From NCBI GenBank assembly GCA_035294725.1, contig DATGKK010000045.1, positions 1-25,569 on the forward strand: 25,569 nt of DNA. The letters are read 5' to 3'. The notes beneath the pieces are model-generated. The model did not search any database, had not been told where the DNA came from, and saw nothing but the letters and a program-made list of their open reading frames with translations. Below, in pieces: positions 15,995 through 24,036 of this stretch (the first letter of the stretch is position 1; every line of letters starts with the position of its first letter). The translations under genes were made by a program, and so were the position numbers. The DNA is from DATGKK01 sp035294725. GTDB taxonomy: Bacteria > Actinomycetota > Acidimicrobiia > Acidimicrobiales > Bog-793.

Positions 15995-18066
15995 GCACTG
16001 GCGGACCGGAGCCCGGCACCCCCATCGCTCCAGACCCCGAGCTCCCGCCGGCAGAGCGCGTGCGCGAGCTGCGCGAGCTCATCGCCCACCACTCGCAGCT
16101 CTACCACGAGCTCGACGCACCAGAGATCCCCGACGCCGACTACGACGCGCTCGTCGACGAGCTCCGGTCGCTCGAGGAGGCCCATCCCGAGCTCGCCACG
16201 GCGGACTCCCCAACCCAGGCCGTCGGGGCGCCTGCGTCGCCGCTGTTCCCTCCGGTGCGCCACCGGGTCCCGATGATGAGCCTCGACAAGGTCGTGAGCC
16301 TCGAGGAGCTGCTCGCCTGGGGCGCCCGCGTCCAGCGGCTGCTCGGGCTCGACGACGAGGCGACCCGCGAGATGGACCTCGTCTGCGAGCCGAAGATCGA
16401 CGGCCTCTCGATCTCGATCAGCTACGAGGCCGGCCGCTTCGTGCGAGCCGCGACGCGAGGTGACGGCCGGGTGGGCGAGGACGTCACCGAGAACGTCCGC
16501 ACGATCGCGACGGTCCCGCTCGAGCTCGCTCTCGACCCGGCCGAGGTGGGAGAGGAGATGGAGGTGCGCGGCGAGGTCTACCTGCCGATCCGCGCGTTCG
16601 AGGAGCTGAACGAGCGCCAGGAAGCTGCCGGGGAGAAGGTCTTCGCCAACCCGAGGAACGCCGCGGCCGGCTCGCTGCGCCAGCGCGACCCCAAGGTGAC
16701 CGCGAGCCGTGCCCTCGCCATGTTCGCCTACCAGGCGGAGACGTCGCCCGCCATGAGCCGGCAGTGGGAGATGCTCGAGCTGCTGCGGAGGGCGGGTTTC
16801 GTCGTGAACCCCGAGACGACGCTCGTGAAGGGCCTCGAGGCCGCCTACGCCTATTGCAAGCAGCTCGAGGGCCGCCGCCACGACCTCGACTACGAGATCG
16901 ACGGCGCGGTCATAAAGATCGACGACCGCTCGCTCCACGACCGGCTCGGCGCCACCTCGCACGCGCCCCGGTGGATGATCGCCTACAAGTTCCCGCCCGA
17001 GGAGCGCACGACGGTGCTGAAGGCGATCATGGTCTCCATCGGCCGCACCGGGCGTGCCACGCCGTTCGCCGTGCTCGAGCCGGTCAAGGTGGGCGGCTCC
17101 ACCGTCTCGCTCGCGAGCCTCCACAACGAGGACCAGGTCGCGCAGAAAGACGTCCGTCCCGGCGACACCGTGATCGTGAGAAAGGCCGGCGACGTCATCC
17201 CCGAGGTCGTCGGGCCCGTGCTCTCCGCCCGGCCCGGCTCGAGCGAGCCCTGGCACTTCCCCGCCAACTGCCCCGTCTGCGGCGAGCCCCTCGTCCGGCT
17301 CGACGGCGAGGCCGACACCTACTGCGTCAACCTCGACTGCCCCGGGCAGCAGGTCCAGAGGATCGCCCACTTCGCCTCCCGGGGGGCGATGGACATCGAG
17401 GGCCTCGGCGAGCAGCGGGTCCGCCAGCTCATCGAGGCCGGGCTCGTCGTCGACGCCGCCGACCTGTACCGGCTCGAGGTCGAGCAGCTCGCCGGGCTCG
17501 AGGGCTTTGCCATGCTCTCCGCGCGCAACCTGGTCGGCGCCATCGACGCCTCGCGCCACCGCCCCCTCGCCAACCTCCTCGTCGCCCTCGGCATCCGGCA
17601 CGTCGGCGGCACGGTCGCCCACACCCTTGCGAGCGAGCTCGGCGACCTCGACGCCATCATGTCGGCGAGCGAGGAGGAGCTGGCGGCCACGCCCGGCGTG
17701 GGGTCGATCATCGCCGCCAGCGTTGCCCGCTTTTTCGCGAACGAGCGGAACCGCCAGGTGGTGGAGCGGTTGCGCGAGGCCGGTGTCTCCTTCGGCGTTC
17801 GGGTCGTGTCCGACCTCCCCCAGGTGCTCGCCGGCAAGAGCGTCGTCGTCACCGGGACGCTCGAGCGCCACTCGCGCGAGCAGGCGGAGGAGGCCATCAC
17901 CGCGCGTGGCGGCAAGTCGCCCGGATCGGTCTCGGCGAAGACGACGGCGCTCGTCGTCGGGGCCTCGCCGGGAGCCGCCAAGCTGGCCAAGGCCGAGCAG
18001 CTCGGCGTCCCGATCCTCGACGAGGCCGCCTTCGAGCGGCTCCTCGAGACAGGGGAGCTGCCCTGA
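15991..18066 (+). CDS. ligA: NAD-dependent DNA ligase
   Basis: LigA seals nicks in replication and repair using NAD+. The product has 691 residues, normal for the family. Order of parts: domain Ia with LYHELDAPEIPDADYD (38-53); the adenylation domain with the AMP-accepting Lys135 in CEPKIDG; EVRGEVY and NPRNAAAGSLRQ; the OB fold with GDTVIVRKAGDVIPEV; a zinc finger with Cys427, Cys430, Cys445 and Cys450; helix-hairpin-helix repeats (GLGEQRVRQL, LVALGIRHVGGTVA, ATPGVGSIIAASVA); and a C-terminal BRCT domain from about residue 608. The start is GTG at 15991 in a GTGA overlap with mnmA. The next gene appears to begin inside the ligA stop with CTG. Confidence 0.96.
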   Translation: MSTGGPEPGTPIAPDPELPPAERVRELRELIAHHSQLYHELDAPEIPDADYDALVDELRSLEEAHPELATADSPTQAVGAPASPLFPPVRHRVPMMSLDKVVSLEELLAWGARVQRLLGLDDEATREMDLVCEPKIDGLSISISYEAGRFVRAATRGDGRVGEDVTENVRTIATVPLELALDPAEVGEEMEVRGEVYLPIRAFEELNERQEAAGEKVFANPRNAAAGSLRQRDPKVTASRALAMFAYQAETSPAMSRQWEMLELLRRAGFVVNPETTLVKGLEAAYAYCKQLEGRRHDLDYEIDGAVIKIDDRSLHDRLGATSHAPRWMIAYKFPPEERTTVLKAIMVSIGRTGRATPFAVLEPVKVGGSTVSLASLHNEDQVAQKDVRPGDTVIVRKAGDVIPEVVGPVLSARPGSSEPWHFPANCPVCGEPLVRLDGEADTYCVNLDCPGQQVQRIAHFASRGAMDIEGLGEQRVRQLIEAGLVVDAADLYRLEVEQLAGLEGFAMLSARNLVGAIDASRHRPLANLLVALGIRHVGGTVAHTLASELGDLDAIMSASEEELAATPGVGSIIAASVARFFANERNRQVVERLREAGVSFGVRVVSDLPQVLAGKSVVVTGTLERHSREQAEEAITARGGKSPGSVSAKTTALVVGASPGAAKLAKAEQLGVPILDEAAFERLLETGELP

Positions 18067-19274
18067 GCCACCCTCGCCGCCTCCTCGTCACGCTCGCCGC
18101 CGCCATGGCGTTCGCGCTGGCGGCAGGGGTCACCTACCTGGTTGGCGAGCCGAGCGACTCCCCGCACCTGGTGGCGGGACCGGGCACGGGCCGGATCCCG
18201 ACGAGCGGCACCCTCCCGGCCGCCGGCGCCAGCGTGCCGGCCTTCGACCTCTGGTCGGACCCCGTCTTCCCGACGCTGTCCGTCGGCTACGCCATCGAGC
18301 GGCACCTCACCGCCGCCGGCCCGAGCGAGGCGCTCGCGAGGAGCGAGGACGGGGGCAGGACCTGGCACCTCGTCGGTGACTTCCCGTTTCCGAGCGGGTA
18401 CTCCGAGGTGCAGTTCATCTCGGTCTCGACGGGGTACGCCTTCGGGCCCGCCGGCCTTGCCGTGACGAGGGACGGCGGCGCGAGGTGGGTCGAGGGGCAG
18501 AGCATCGGTGGCCGCCTGGAGCGGGTCGTGCCGATCGGGAGCGACGTTTGGGCGACCTTCGACGTCTGCCACGGACCCCCCGAGCCGGCGACGCCGTGCA
18601 CGGTGCACCTCGCCATCTCGACCGACAGCGGGCTGCGCTTTTCCACTGCTCTCGCACCCGCCCCGCTCCCTGCCTCCTTCGGGGGTGGGGACATCCTCGC
18701 CCGGATCTCCGATGACGCCGCCTACGTGGTCTCCTACGGGCCGACCGGCGGTGGGCTGGCCCTCACCCATGACGGCGGCGCCACGTGGGCTCGCCTCGCG
18801 GACCCCTGCTCGTCCTGGCCGCTCGTCGACCTGGCGGCGCCGGCGCCCGGGCTCCTTTGGATGATCTGCGGGGGCGCTCCCGCGGCCGGCGGCTCCGCGA
18901 AGGCGGTCTTCCAGTCCGCCGACGGCGGCAGGACGTGGAGGGCGGAGGCCTACACCGGTTTCGGGCCCGCTGCCGGTCCCCTCGCCCGCCGGGCGCCGTT
19001 CGGGCGCATCTCCTACGAGGGGCAGCTCTCGCAGCTCGCGACGATCGACCCGGTGGCGGCCTGGATCGGCGTGAGCGGGGTGGGAGTGCTCGTGACCCGC
19101 GACCACGGCCGGCGGTGGTCGCTCGTCCGCGGGATGTCGAGGGCGGCGGCGGCCGGAGGCGCCGGCGTCGGCGTGACCTTCAACGACGCGCGGCACGGCT
19201 GGGCGATCGAGTTCCGGCGCGGGGTCTGGCGGACCTCCGACGGCGTCGACTGGCGGCTCGTGGACGGCACCTGA
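18063..19274 (+). CDS. Membrane-anchored or secreted Asp-box (BNR-like) beta-propeller protein, likely CTG start
   Basis: Read from CTG 18063 the product has 403 residues. It begins with a good signal or anchor: SHPRRLL followed by a hydrophobic helix at about 8-27. The rest carries at least five Asp-boxes, among them SEDGGRTW (94-101), THDGGATW (235-242), SADGGRTW (285-292), TRDGGARW and TRDHGRRW, with weaker ones at STDSGLRF and TSDGVDW. This is the pattern of sialidase/sortilin/YCF48-type propellers. No sialidase catalytic residues are evident, so a binding or assembly role is more likely. There is no ATG, GTG or TTG between the ligA end and ATG 18105. Starting at 18105 would lose the basic n-region. 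AGGGGAG lies 5-6 bases before the CTG, and the CTGA overlap with ligA copies the GTGA pattern of other pairs here. Function unknown. Confidence 0.8.
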   Translation: MSHPRRLLVTLAAAMAFALAAGVTYLVGEPSDSPHLVAGPGTGRIPTSGTLPAAGASVPAFDLWSDPVFPTLSVGYAIERHLTAAGPSEALARSEDGGRTWHLVGDFPFPSGYSEVQFISVSTGYAFGPAGLAVTRDGGARWVEGQSIGGRLERVVPIGSDVWATFDVCHGPPEPATPCTVHLAISTDSGLRFSTALAPAPLPASFGGGDILARISDDAAYVVSYGPTGGGLALTHDGGATWARLADPCSSWPLVDLAAPAPGLLWMICGGAPAAGGSAKAVFQSADGGRTWRAEAYTGFGPAAGPLARRAPFGRISYEGQLSQLATIDPVAAWIGVSGVGVLVTRDHGRRWSLVRGMSRAAAAGGAGVGVTFNDARHGWAIEFRRGVWRTSDGVDWRLVDGT

Positions 19275-19334
19275 GCCCGGCTGCGCGCCGATCGCGGTCC
19301 GCGCGGTTGCCACGGTCCGCGGCCGGCCGCCAGG

Positions 19335-19340
19335 TAGGCT
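19335..19340 (+). promoter_or_regulatory. Possible -10 box for the PASTA kinase gene
   Basis: TAGGCT fits TANNNT and lies 13 bases before the ATG at 19354, leaving a leader of only a few bases with a weak GGCGGAG ribosome site. No -35 element is recognisable. Confidence 0.35.
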
Positions 19341-19353
19341 CGGGCGGAGTCTC

Positions 19354-21429
19354 ATGTCGAGCATCGCTGAACAGGTCGGCCGTGTGGTCGGCGGCCGGTA
19401 CCGGCTGCTCACCCCCATCGGCTCGGGAGCCTCCTCCCAGGTCTTCGCCGCGGTGGACACGCGCCTTGGACGGCGCGTGGCCGTGAAGGTGCTCCACCCG
19501 AGCCTCTCGCGCGACGAGGCCTTCCTGCGCCGCTTCCGCACCGAGGCCCGCCTCGCCGCCTCGCTCGACCATCCCCACGTGATGAGGGTCTTCGACTGGG
19601 GCGAGGAACGGTCGGGGCCCTACCTCGTGCTCGAGCTCCTGACCGGCGGCAGCCTCCGCGGCCTGCTCGACTCCGGCGCCCTGCTCTCCCACGCCCAGGT
19701 CGCCCGCTTCGGCGCCGAGGCGGCCTCCGGGCTCGCCTACGCCCACCGCCGCGGCATCATCCACCGGGACATCAAGCCGGGGAACTTGTTGTTCGACGAC
19801 GACGGCCACGTCCGCATCGCGGACTTCGGGGTGGCGAGGGCGATCGCCCAGGCCTCCCAGACCGAGCCGCTCGGGATCATGTTCGGCACCGCCCGCTACG
19901 CCTCGCCCGAGCAGGCGCGAGGCACCGTGCTCGACGACCGCACCGACGTCTACTCACTGGCCCTCGTGCTGTACGAGTCGCTCACAGGGCGGGTGCCGTT
20001 CTCGGCCGAGACGGTCTCGGGGACGCTGATGGCCCGCCTCGACGCCTCGCTCCCGCCGGCTCGCGAGCTCGGGCCGCTCACTCCCATCCTTGCCGCCGCG
20101 GCCATCTCGGAGCCCCTCGCCCGTCTCGACGCCGCCTCGCTCGCCGCCGAGCTGGAGCAGCTCGGGCGGCTGCTCCCCCCGCCGGACCCGCTCCCGCTCG
20201 CCGCGATCGACGCAGGCCCGGGCGTGGCGCATCTTCCCGACCGGGACGTGACCGACCGGGACGAGCGCTCCGAGCGCATAGCGCCGGGGGCCACCCAGGT
20301 GCTCGAGGTGGGTGACCTGGTCGATCCCGACCTGCTCCTCGCCGACCTCACCGTCGCCGGGATCGCGGCCGATGACGGCGTCCCGGCAGCGGCGTCGGCG
20401 CTCTACACGGCCGGCATGGCGGAGCCGCCCGGGGGCCGCACGGCCGTGGCGGACGCCGGCCACGAGACCGGTGGCGTGCCACCGCCGCGCGGCAGCGGGC
20501 GAGGATCGGCCGGCACCTCGAAAGGCCGGCGGAAGGCGTGGACGGCCGTTGCGGTCGCGCTCCTCGTCCTCCTCGCCGCCGCCGGGGCGGTGGCCGGTGT
20601 CGTCCACTTCGTCGTCTACGGCCACGCCGTGCCGTCACTTCGCGACGAGCCCGTCGCCACGGCTCGCACCCTTGCCAGGGAGGCCGGCCTGCAGCTCCGG
20701 GTCGGCGGCTCGGCCTACGACCTCACCGTCCCGGCCGGCGACGTGATCAGCCAGTCGCTTGCTCCCGGCCGCCACGTGAAGGGCGGCACCGTGGTCGTCG
20801 TCACCGTCTCGCGCGGCCCCGCACCGGTCGAGGTGCCGGTCGTGGTCGGGCACACCCAGCGTCTCGCCCGCCAGCTCCTCGGGGCGGCGCACCTGAAGGA
20901 GGTGCCGGTCCTCGTCTACAGCGAGACGGTCCATCCCGGCGTCGTCGTCAGCCAGTCGCCCCTCCCGAGCGCCTCGACCCACCGGAAGGCTCCCCGCGGC
21001 TCTGCGGTCGTGGTCGACATCTCGAAGGGGCCCCATCCCCGCATCGTCCCGAAGCTCACCGGGGACAGCTGGTCGCAGGTGCAGGCGAAGCTCGGCTCCA
21101 TGCGGCTCGTCGCCGCCCAGGCGCAAAAGGGGGCCTATTCGATGAGCGTGCCCGAGGGCGACGTGGTGTCGCAGACACCCGCGCCCGGCACCTCGGTCCG
21201 GCGCGGCTCGACCGTCGTCGTCACTCTCTCGCTCGGAAAGCCCTTCGTCACGGTGCCGTCGATCTCCTTCGACACGGTGCAGCAGGCCGAGGCGGCGCTC
21301 ACAGCCCTCGGACTGCACTACGACTTCCTCTTCGGGGACCACCCGGGCTGGTACGTGGTCTACGCGAGCCCCGGGTCCGGCGCCTCGGTCCGGGTCGGGA
21401 CCACCGTGACGCTCGAAGCGATCCCCTAG
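19354..21429 (+). CDS. Transmembrane Ser/Thr protein kinase with four PASTA repeats (PknB/StkP type)
   Basis: The product has 691 residues. The N-terminal kinase domain has a Gly-rich loop IGSGASSQV (22-30), Lys45 in VAVK, the catalytic loop HRDIKPGN (137-144) and DFG at 157-159. Its activation segment ends in GTARYASPEQ (178-187), and the C-lobe has DVYSLALVLYESLTGRVPF. A low-complexity juxtamembrane linker (about 272-394) leads to one membrane helix at 395-421. Four extracellular PASTA repeats follow at about 424-488, 490-560, 561-628 and 629-690, each with VVVT.S-type endings. Such kinases sense muropeptides or lipid II and control cell-wall growth. It is not in the usual cell-division cluster with ftsW/pbpA. 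The preceding 79 bp separate it from the Asp-box gene, and a hairpin follows its stop. Confidence 0.93.
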   Translation: MSSIAEQVGRVVGGRYRLLTPIGSGASSQVFAAVDTRLGRRVAVKVLHPSLSRDEAFLRRFRTEARLAASLDHPHVMRVFDWGEERSGPYLVLELLTGGSLRGLLDSGALLSHAQVARFGAEAASGLAYAHRRGIIHRDIKPGNLLFDDDGHVRIADFGVARAIAQASQTEPLGIMFGTARYASPEQARGTVLDDRTDVYSLALVLYESLTGRVPFSAETVSGTLMARLDASLPPARELGPLTPILAAAAISEPLARLDAASLAAELEQLGRLLPPPDPLPLAAIDAGPGVAHLPDRDVTDRDERSERIAPGATQVLEVGDLVDPDLLLADLTVAGIAADDGVPAAASALYTAGMAEPPGGRTAVADAGHETGGVPPPRGSGRGSAGTSKGRRKAWTAVAVALLVLLAAAGAVAGVVHFVVYGHAVPSLRDEPVATARTLAREAGLQLRVGGSAYDLTVPAGDVISQSLAPGRHVKGGTVVVVTVSRGPAPVEVPVVVGHTQRLARQLLGAAHLKEVPVLVYSETVHPGVVVSQSPLPSASTHRKAPRGSAVVVDISKGPHPRIVPKLTGDSWSQVQAKLGSMRLVAAQAQKGAYSMSVPEGDVVSQTPAPGTSVRRGSTVVVTLSLGKPFVTVPSISFDTVQQAEAALTALGLHYDFLFGDHPGWYVVYASPGSGASVRVGTTVTLEAIP

Positions 21430-21449
21430 CGCAGGCGCCGAGCGGCGTT

Positions 21450-21490
21450 CCGCCGGCCTGCGGCCACGGCGGAGAACCCCGCCCGGGGTT
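21450..21490 (+). terminator. Tandem hairpins after the PASTA kinase gene
   Basis: Two inverted repeats lie 20 bases past the stop. The first is an imperfect GC stem with CCGCC/GGCGG and GGCC/GGCC arms (21450-21472). The second is the perfect AACCCCG-CC-CGGGGTT (21475-21490). No long T-tract follows, which is common in high-GC actinobacteria. Confidence 0.55.
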
Positions 21491-21568
21491 GCGTCCCTTG
21501 CGCCTGACCTGCCATGGTGAGTCGCTGCACAGCCGGAAACGGCGCCGGTACTGACGGAAGGACCAACG

Positions 21569-22447
21569 ATGGGTGCACTCGAGGGAAGGGTGGCGATCAT
21601 CACCGGGGCGGGCCGCGGGATCGGACGCGAGCATGCCCTGCTGTTCGCGAGCGAGGGCGCCAAGGTCGTCGTGAACGACCTCGGCGGCGCCGTCGACGGC
21701 TCGGGCGACGACCGCACCCCCGCCGAGCAGGTCGTCGACGAGATCAAGGCCATGGGTGGCGAGGCGATCGCGAACGCCGACAACGTCGCCGACTGGGAGG
21801 GGGGCCAGCGGCTCGTGAACGCGGCGATCGAGGCCTTCGGCGACCTCCACGTGCTCGTCAACAACGCCGGCATCCTTCGCGACCGGGTCCTCGTCAACAT
21901 GACCGAGCAGGAGTGGGACGCCGTCATCCACGTCCACCTGAAGGGTCACTTCGTGCCGACCCGCTGGGCCGCCGCCTACTGGCGGGAGCAGTCGAAGGCG
22001 GGCAAGGAGGTGAAGGCCGCCGTCGTCAACACCTCGTCAACCTCTGGCCTGCTCGGGAACCCCGGGCAGGCGAACTACGGCGCCGCCAAGGCCGGCATCG
22101 CCGCCTTCACGATCATCACGGCCCAGGAGCTCTCCCGCTACGGGATCCGCGTGAACGCCATCGCGCCGGCGGCTCGCACCCGCATGACCGAGTCGACCCC
22201 GGGCCTCTCCGACATCGTGCAGCCGCCCGCCGATGCGGGGACGTTCGACTCCTGGGACCCGGCCAACATCTCCCCGCTCGTCGGCTACCTCGCCACGGAG
22301 TCCTGCCCGTTCACGGGCAAGACCTTCTTCGTGCAGGGCGGCAAGGTCCAGTACTTCCAGCCCTGGACCCTCACCGAGGAGATCGACAAGGGGGACCGCT
22401 GGACGATCGCCGAGCTGGCCGAGAAGGTGCCGACGATCGTCCCCTGA
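21569..22447 (+). CDS. Short-chain dehydrogenase, (3R)-hydroxyacyl-CoA dehydrogenase (MFE-2/HSD17B4-like)
   Basis: The product is a 292-residue NAD(P)-dependent SDR. Features are TGAGRGIG (12-19), NDLGGAVDGSG (36-46; the extended loop typical of the multifunctional beta-oxidation enzyme type 2), NNAG (98-101), and the catalytic Ser157, Tyr170 and Lys174. It probably oxidises (3R)-hydroxyacyl-CoA in fatty-acid or steroid side-chain degradation. The start is ATG at 21569 with a strong GGAAGGA site 6-7 bases upstream. It converges on an SCP2-domain gene 17 bp away; SDR and SCP2 are two of the three modules of peroxisomal MFE-2. The hydratase module is not in the window. Confidence 0.88.
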   Translation: MGALEGRVAIITGAGRGIGREHALLFASEGAKVVVNDLGGAVDGSGDDRTPAEQVVDEIKAMGGEAIANADNVADWEGGQRLVNAAIEAFGDLHVLVNNAGILRDRVLVNMTEQEWDAVIHVHLKGHFVPTRWAAAYWREQSKAGKEVKAAVVNTSSTSGLLGNPGQANYGAAKAGIAAFTIITAQELSRYGIRVNAIAPAARTRMTESTPGLSDIVQPPADAGTFDSWDPANISPLVGYLATESCPFTGKTFFVQGGKVQYFQPWTLTEEIDKGDRWTIAELAEKVPTIVP

Positions 22448-22464
22448 GCCGGCCGGCGCGGGCG

Positions 22465-22872
22465 CTAGGCCGTGAGCTCCCGCACGCGCTGCATGATCTC
22501 GGCCGCGACGGGGTCGACGCTCTGGGTCTGCATGGCGAGGAGCTTCGACATGTCGCCGTCGATCCTGATCCGCCCCGCCATGAAGGCCTGCATCCCCGCC
22601 TGAGGGTTCTGCTCGACGAGGATCATCTTCGCCGTCTCGTAGTCGAGGGTCACCGTGAGGTCCGGCTCCTCGAGGTGACCGAGGTCGAGCACCACCTCGC
22701 CGGCCGAGGTGTCGAGGTGGGCGTCGACGGTGCCCTCCCCGAAGGGGACCTCCGTCACGACGAGGTTGAGGCGCATGGCGACGGCCGGAGCAGGGGCGCG
22801 GTCCGCGTACTCCGCCTGCACCTTGCGGGCCGCCTCGGTCCACTCGGCGCTCAGAAACGCGTACTCACCCAT
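22465..22872 (-). CDS. SCP2 sterol-carrier-domain protein
   Basis: The product is a 135-residue stand-alone SCP2-fold protein. The family pattern is seen in the beta strands GTVDAHLDTSAGEVVLDLG, then DLTVTLDYETAKMIL, and in the closing AFMAGRIRIDGDMSKLLAM stretch, which matches the G+I+G-D pattern of SCP2 proteins. Such proteins bind acyl-CoA or sterol-like lipids and often accompany beta-oxidation or steroid genes. The start is ATG at 22872 with a strong GAGGAGG site about 8 bases upstream. The gene is divergent from the esterase and convergent with the SDR gene. Confidence 0.85.
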   Translation of the reverse strand: MGEYAFLSAEWTEAARKVQAEYADRAPAPAVAMRLNLVVTEVPFGEGTVDAHLDTSAGEVVLDLGHLEEPDLTVTLDYETAKMILVEQNPQAGMQAFMAGRIRIDGDMSKLLAMQTQSVDPVAAEIMQRVRELTA

Positions 22873-22929
22873 CGGCTCGCCTCCTCGTGGCGCTCGCTCG
22901 GCGCTGCTCTCGACGCTCCCGGCCAGGGG

Positions 22930-22935
22930 AGACTA
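22930..22935 (-). promoter_or_regulatory. Possible -10 box for the SCP2 gene
   Basis: On the minus strand TAGTCT fits the -10 consensus about 57 bases before the ATG, leaving a leader with the strong ribosome site. The -35 region is unclear. Confidence 0.35.
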
Positions 22936-22949
22936 GCCGTGCCGCCGAC

Positions 22950-22955
22950 TACGAT
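22950..22955 (+). promoter_or_regulatory. -10 box of a leaderless esterase promoter
   Basis: TACGAT ends 6 bases before the GTG at 22962. There is no Shine-Dalgarno sequence, so the mRNA probably begins at the start codon. Confidence 0.5.
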
Positions 22956-22961
22956 GGCCCC

Positions 22962-23717
22962 GTGGCAGCCCCTCTCCTTGACGGCGCCGAGCCGTTCTCG
23001 GCCTCGAACGGGCCCGACGGCGTCCTCGTCATCCACGGCTTCACCGGCAGCCCGCGCTCGATGCGCCCGCTCGCCGAGGCCTTCGCCGACGCCGGCTACA
23101 GCGTGGAGCTCCCGCTCCTGCCCGGTCACGGCACCTGTGTCGAGGACATGCTCCCGACGCGCTTCGAGGACTGGGCCGGTGCCGCCGACACGGCGTACCA
23201 GTCGCTCGCGGCCCGCTGCAACCGGGTGGCCGTGGCCGGGCTCTCGATGGGCGGGACCCTCGCGCTCTGGCTCGCCGAGCGCCACGTCGAGATCGCCGGG
23301 CTCGTGCTCGTGAACCCGCTCGTCGAGCCGGCCGCCGAGAGCTTCCTCGAGATGCTGCAGGCCTCCCTCGACCAGGGTCTCGACCGGATCCCGGCCATCG
23401 GCGAGGACATCGCGAAGCCCGGCGTGAGCGAGGGCTCCTACGACGCGACGCCGATCGCGGCTGTCATCTCGCTCATGGAGGGTGCCCGGGACGTGGCAGC
23501 CCGCCTTGGCGAGGTCGCCTGCCCGGTGCTGCTGCTCTCGAGCCGGCAGGACCACGTCGTGCCGTTCTCCCAGGGCGACCTCCTCGTGGACCAGGTCGCC
23601 GGGCCGGTGGAGCGGGTCGTGCTCGATCGCAGCTACCACGTCGCCACGCTCGACTTCGACCAGGTCGAGATCGAGCAGCGCGCCGTCGCCTTCGCCGGCA
23701 AGATCCTCACGGCCTGA
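22962..23717 (+). CDS. Alpha/beta-hydrolase carboxylesterase (Est30-like)
   Basis: The product is a 251-residue cytoplasmic serine hydrolase. It has the oxyanion-hole motif VIHGFTGSPRSM (23-34), LPGHGT (53-58), the nucleophile elbow GLSMGG with Ser95, the acid in SSRQDHVVP and the catalytic His in RSYHVATLDFD. The layout is that of Geobacillus Est30-type carboxylesterases and monoacylglycerol lipases. The likely substrates are short acyl esters or monoglycerides. GTG 22962 is chosen because the alignable region starts soon after and a -10 box lies just upstream. The ATG at 22954 is in another frame. gatC follows after 19 bp and may share the transcript. Confidence 0.87.
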   Translation: MAAPLLDGAEPFSASNGPDGVLVIHGFTGSPRSMRPLAEAFADAGYSVELPLLPGHGTCVEDMLPTRFEDWAGAADTAYQSLAARCNRVAVAGLSMGGTLALWLAERHVEIAGLVLVNPLVEPAAESFLEMLQASLDQGLDRIPAIGEDIAKPGVSEGSYDATPIAAVISLMEGARDVAARLGEVACPVLLLSSRQDHVVPFSQGDLLVDQVAGPVERVVLDRSYHVATLDFDQVEIEQRAVAFAGKILTA

Positions 23718-23736
23718 GCGCAAATGGCTCTACACC

Positions 23737-24036
23737 GTGGCTGAGCTCGGCATCGACGAGGTGCGCAAGGTGGCCCGCCTCGCCCGTCTCGAGCTGTCCG
23801 CCGAGGAGCTGGCCGACCTCGTGGGCGAGCTCTCGGCGCTGCTCGACCACGTCGATGCCATCCGGCAGATCGATCTCTCGGGAGTGCCGCCGACGGCGCA
23901 CGCATTGCCGCTCGTGAACGTGCTGCGCGAGGACGTGCCCCGCAGCTGCCTCGACCGGGACGAGGTGCTGGCCGCCGCCCCCGAGACCGAGGAGGGACGC
24001 TTCGTCGTGCCGAGCATCCTCGGGGACGAGCCGTGA
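23737..24036 (+). CDS. gatC: Aspartyl/glutamyl-tRNA amidotransferase subunit C
   Basis: The product is 99 residues from GTG 23737, the normal GatC size. It begins AELGIDEVRKVARLARLELS, the standard GatC start, and contains the helical segment ELSALLDHVDAIRQIDLSGV and the closing LREDVPRSCLDRDEVLAAAP and GRFVVPSIL. GatC wraps around GatA and GatB and stabilises the amidotransferase that converts Glu-tRNA(Gln) or Asp-tRNA(Asn) to the amidated form. The stop overlaps the gatA GTG by 4 bp. Confidence 0.95.
   Translation: MAELGIDEVRKVARLARLELSAEELADLVGELSALLDHVDAIRQIDLSGVPPTAHALPLVNVLREDVPRSCLDRDEVLAAAPETEEGRFVVPSILGDEP

Noticed and set aside
15922..17871. Long open frame (649 codons) on the minus strand opposite ligA
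   Set aside because: It is antisense to a fully conserved ligase. Its product is low-complexity and resembles no family I recognise. Such frames are expected in very GC-rich coding DNA.
22448..22457. GCCGGCCGGC palindrome between the SDR and SCP2 genes as a terminator
   Set aside because: It is too short, with no loop or T-tract, and of a kind expected by chance at this GC content.
22954..22956. ATG near the start of the esterase
   Set aside because: It is in a different frame from the conserved hydrolase and overlaps the -10 box.
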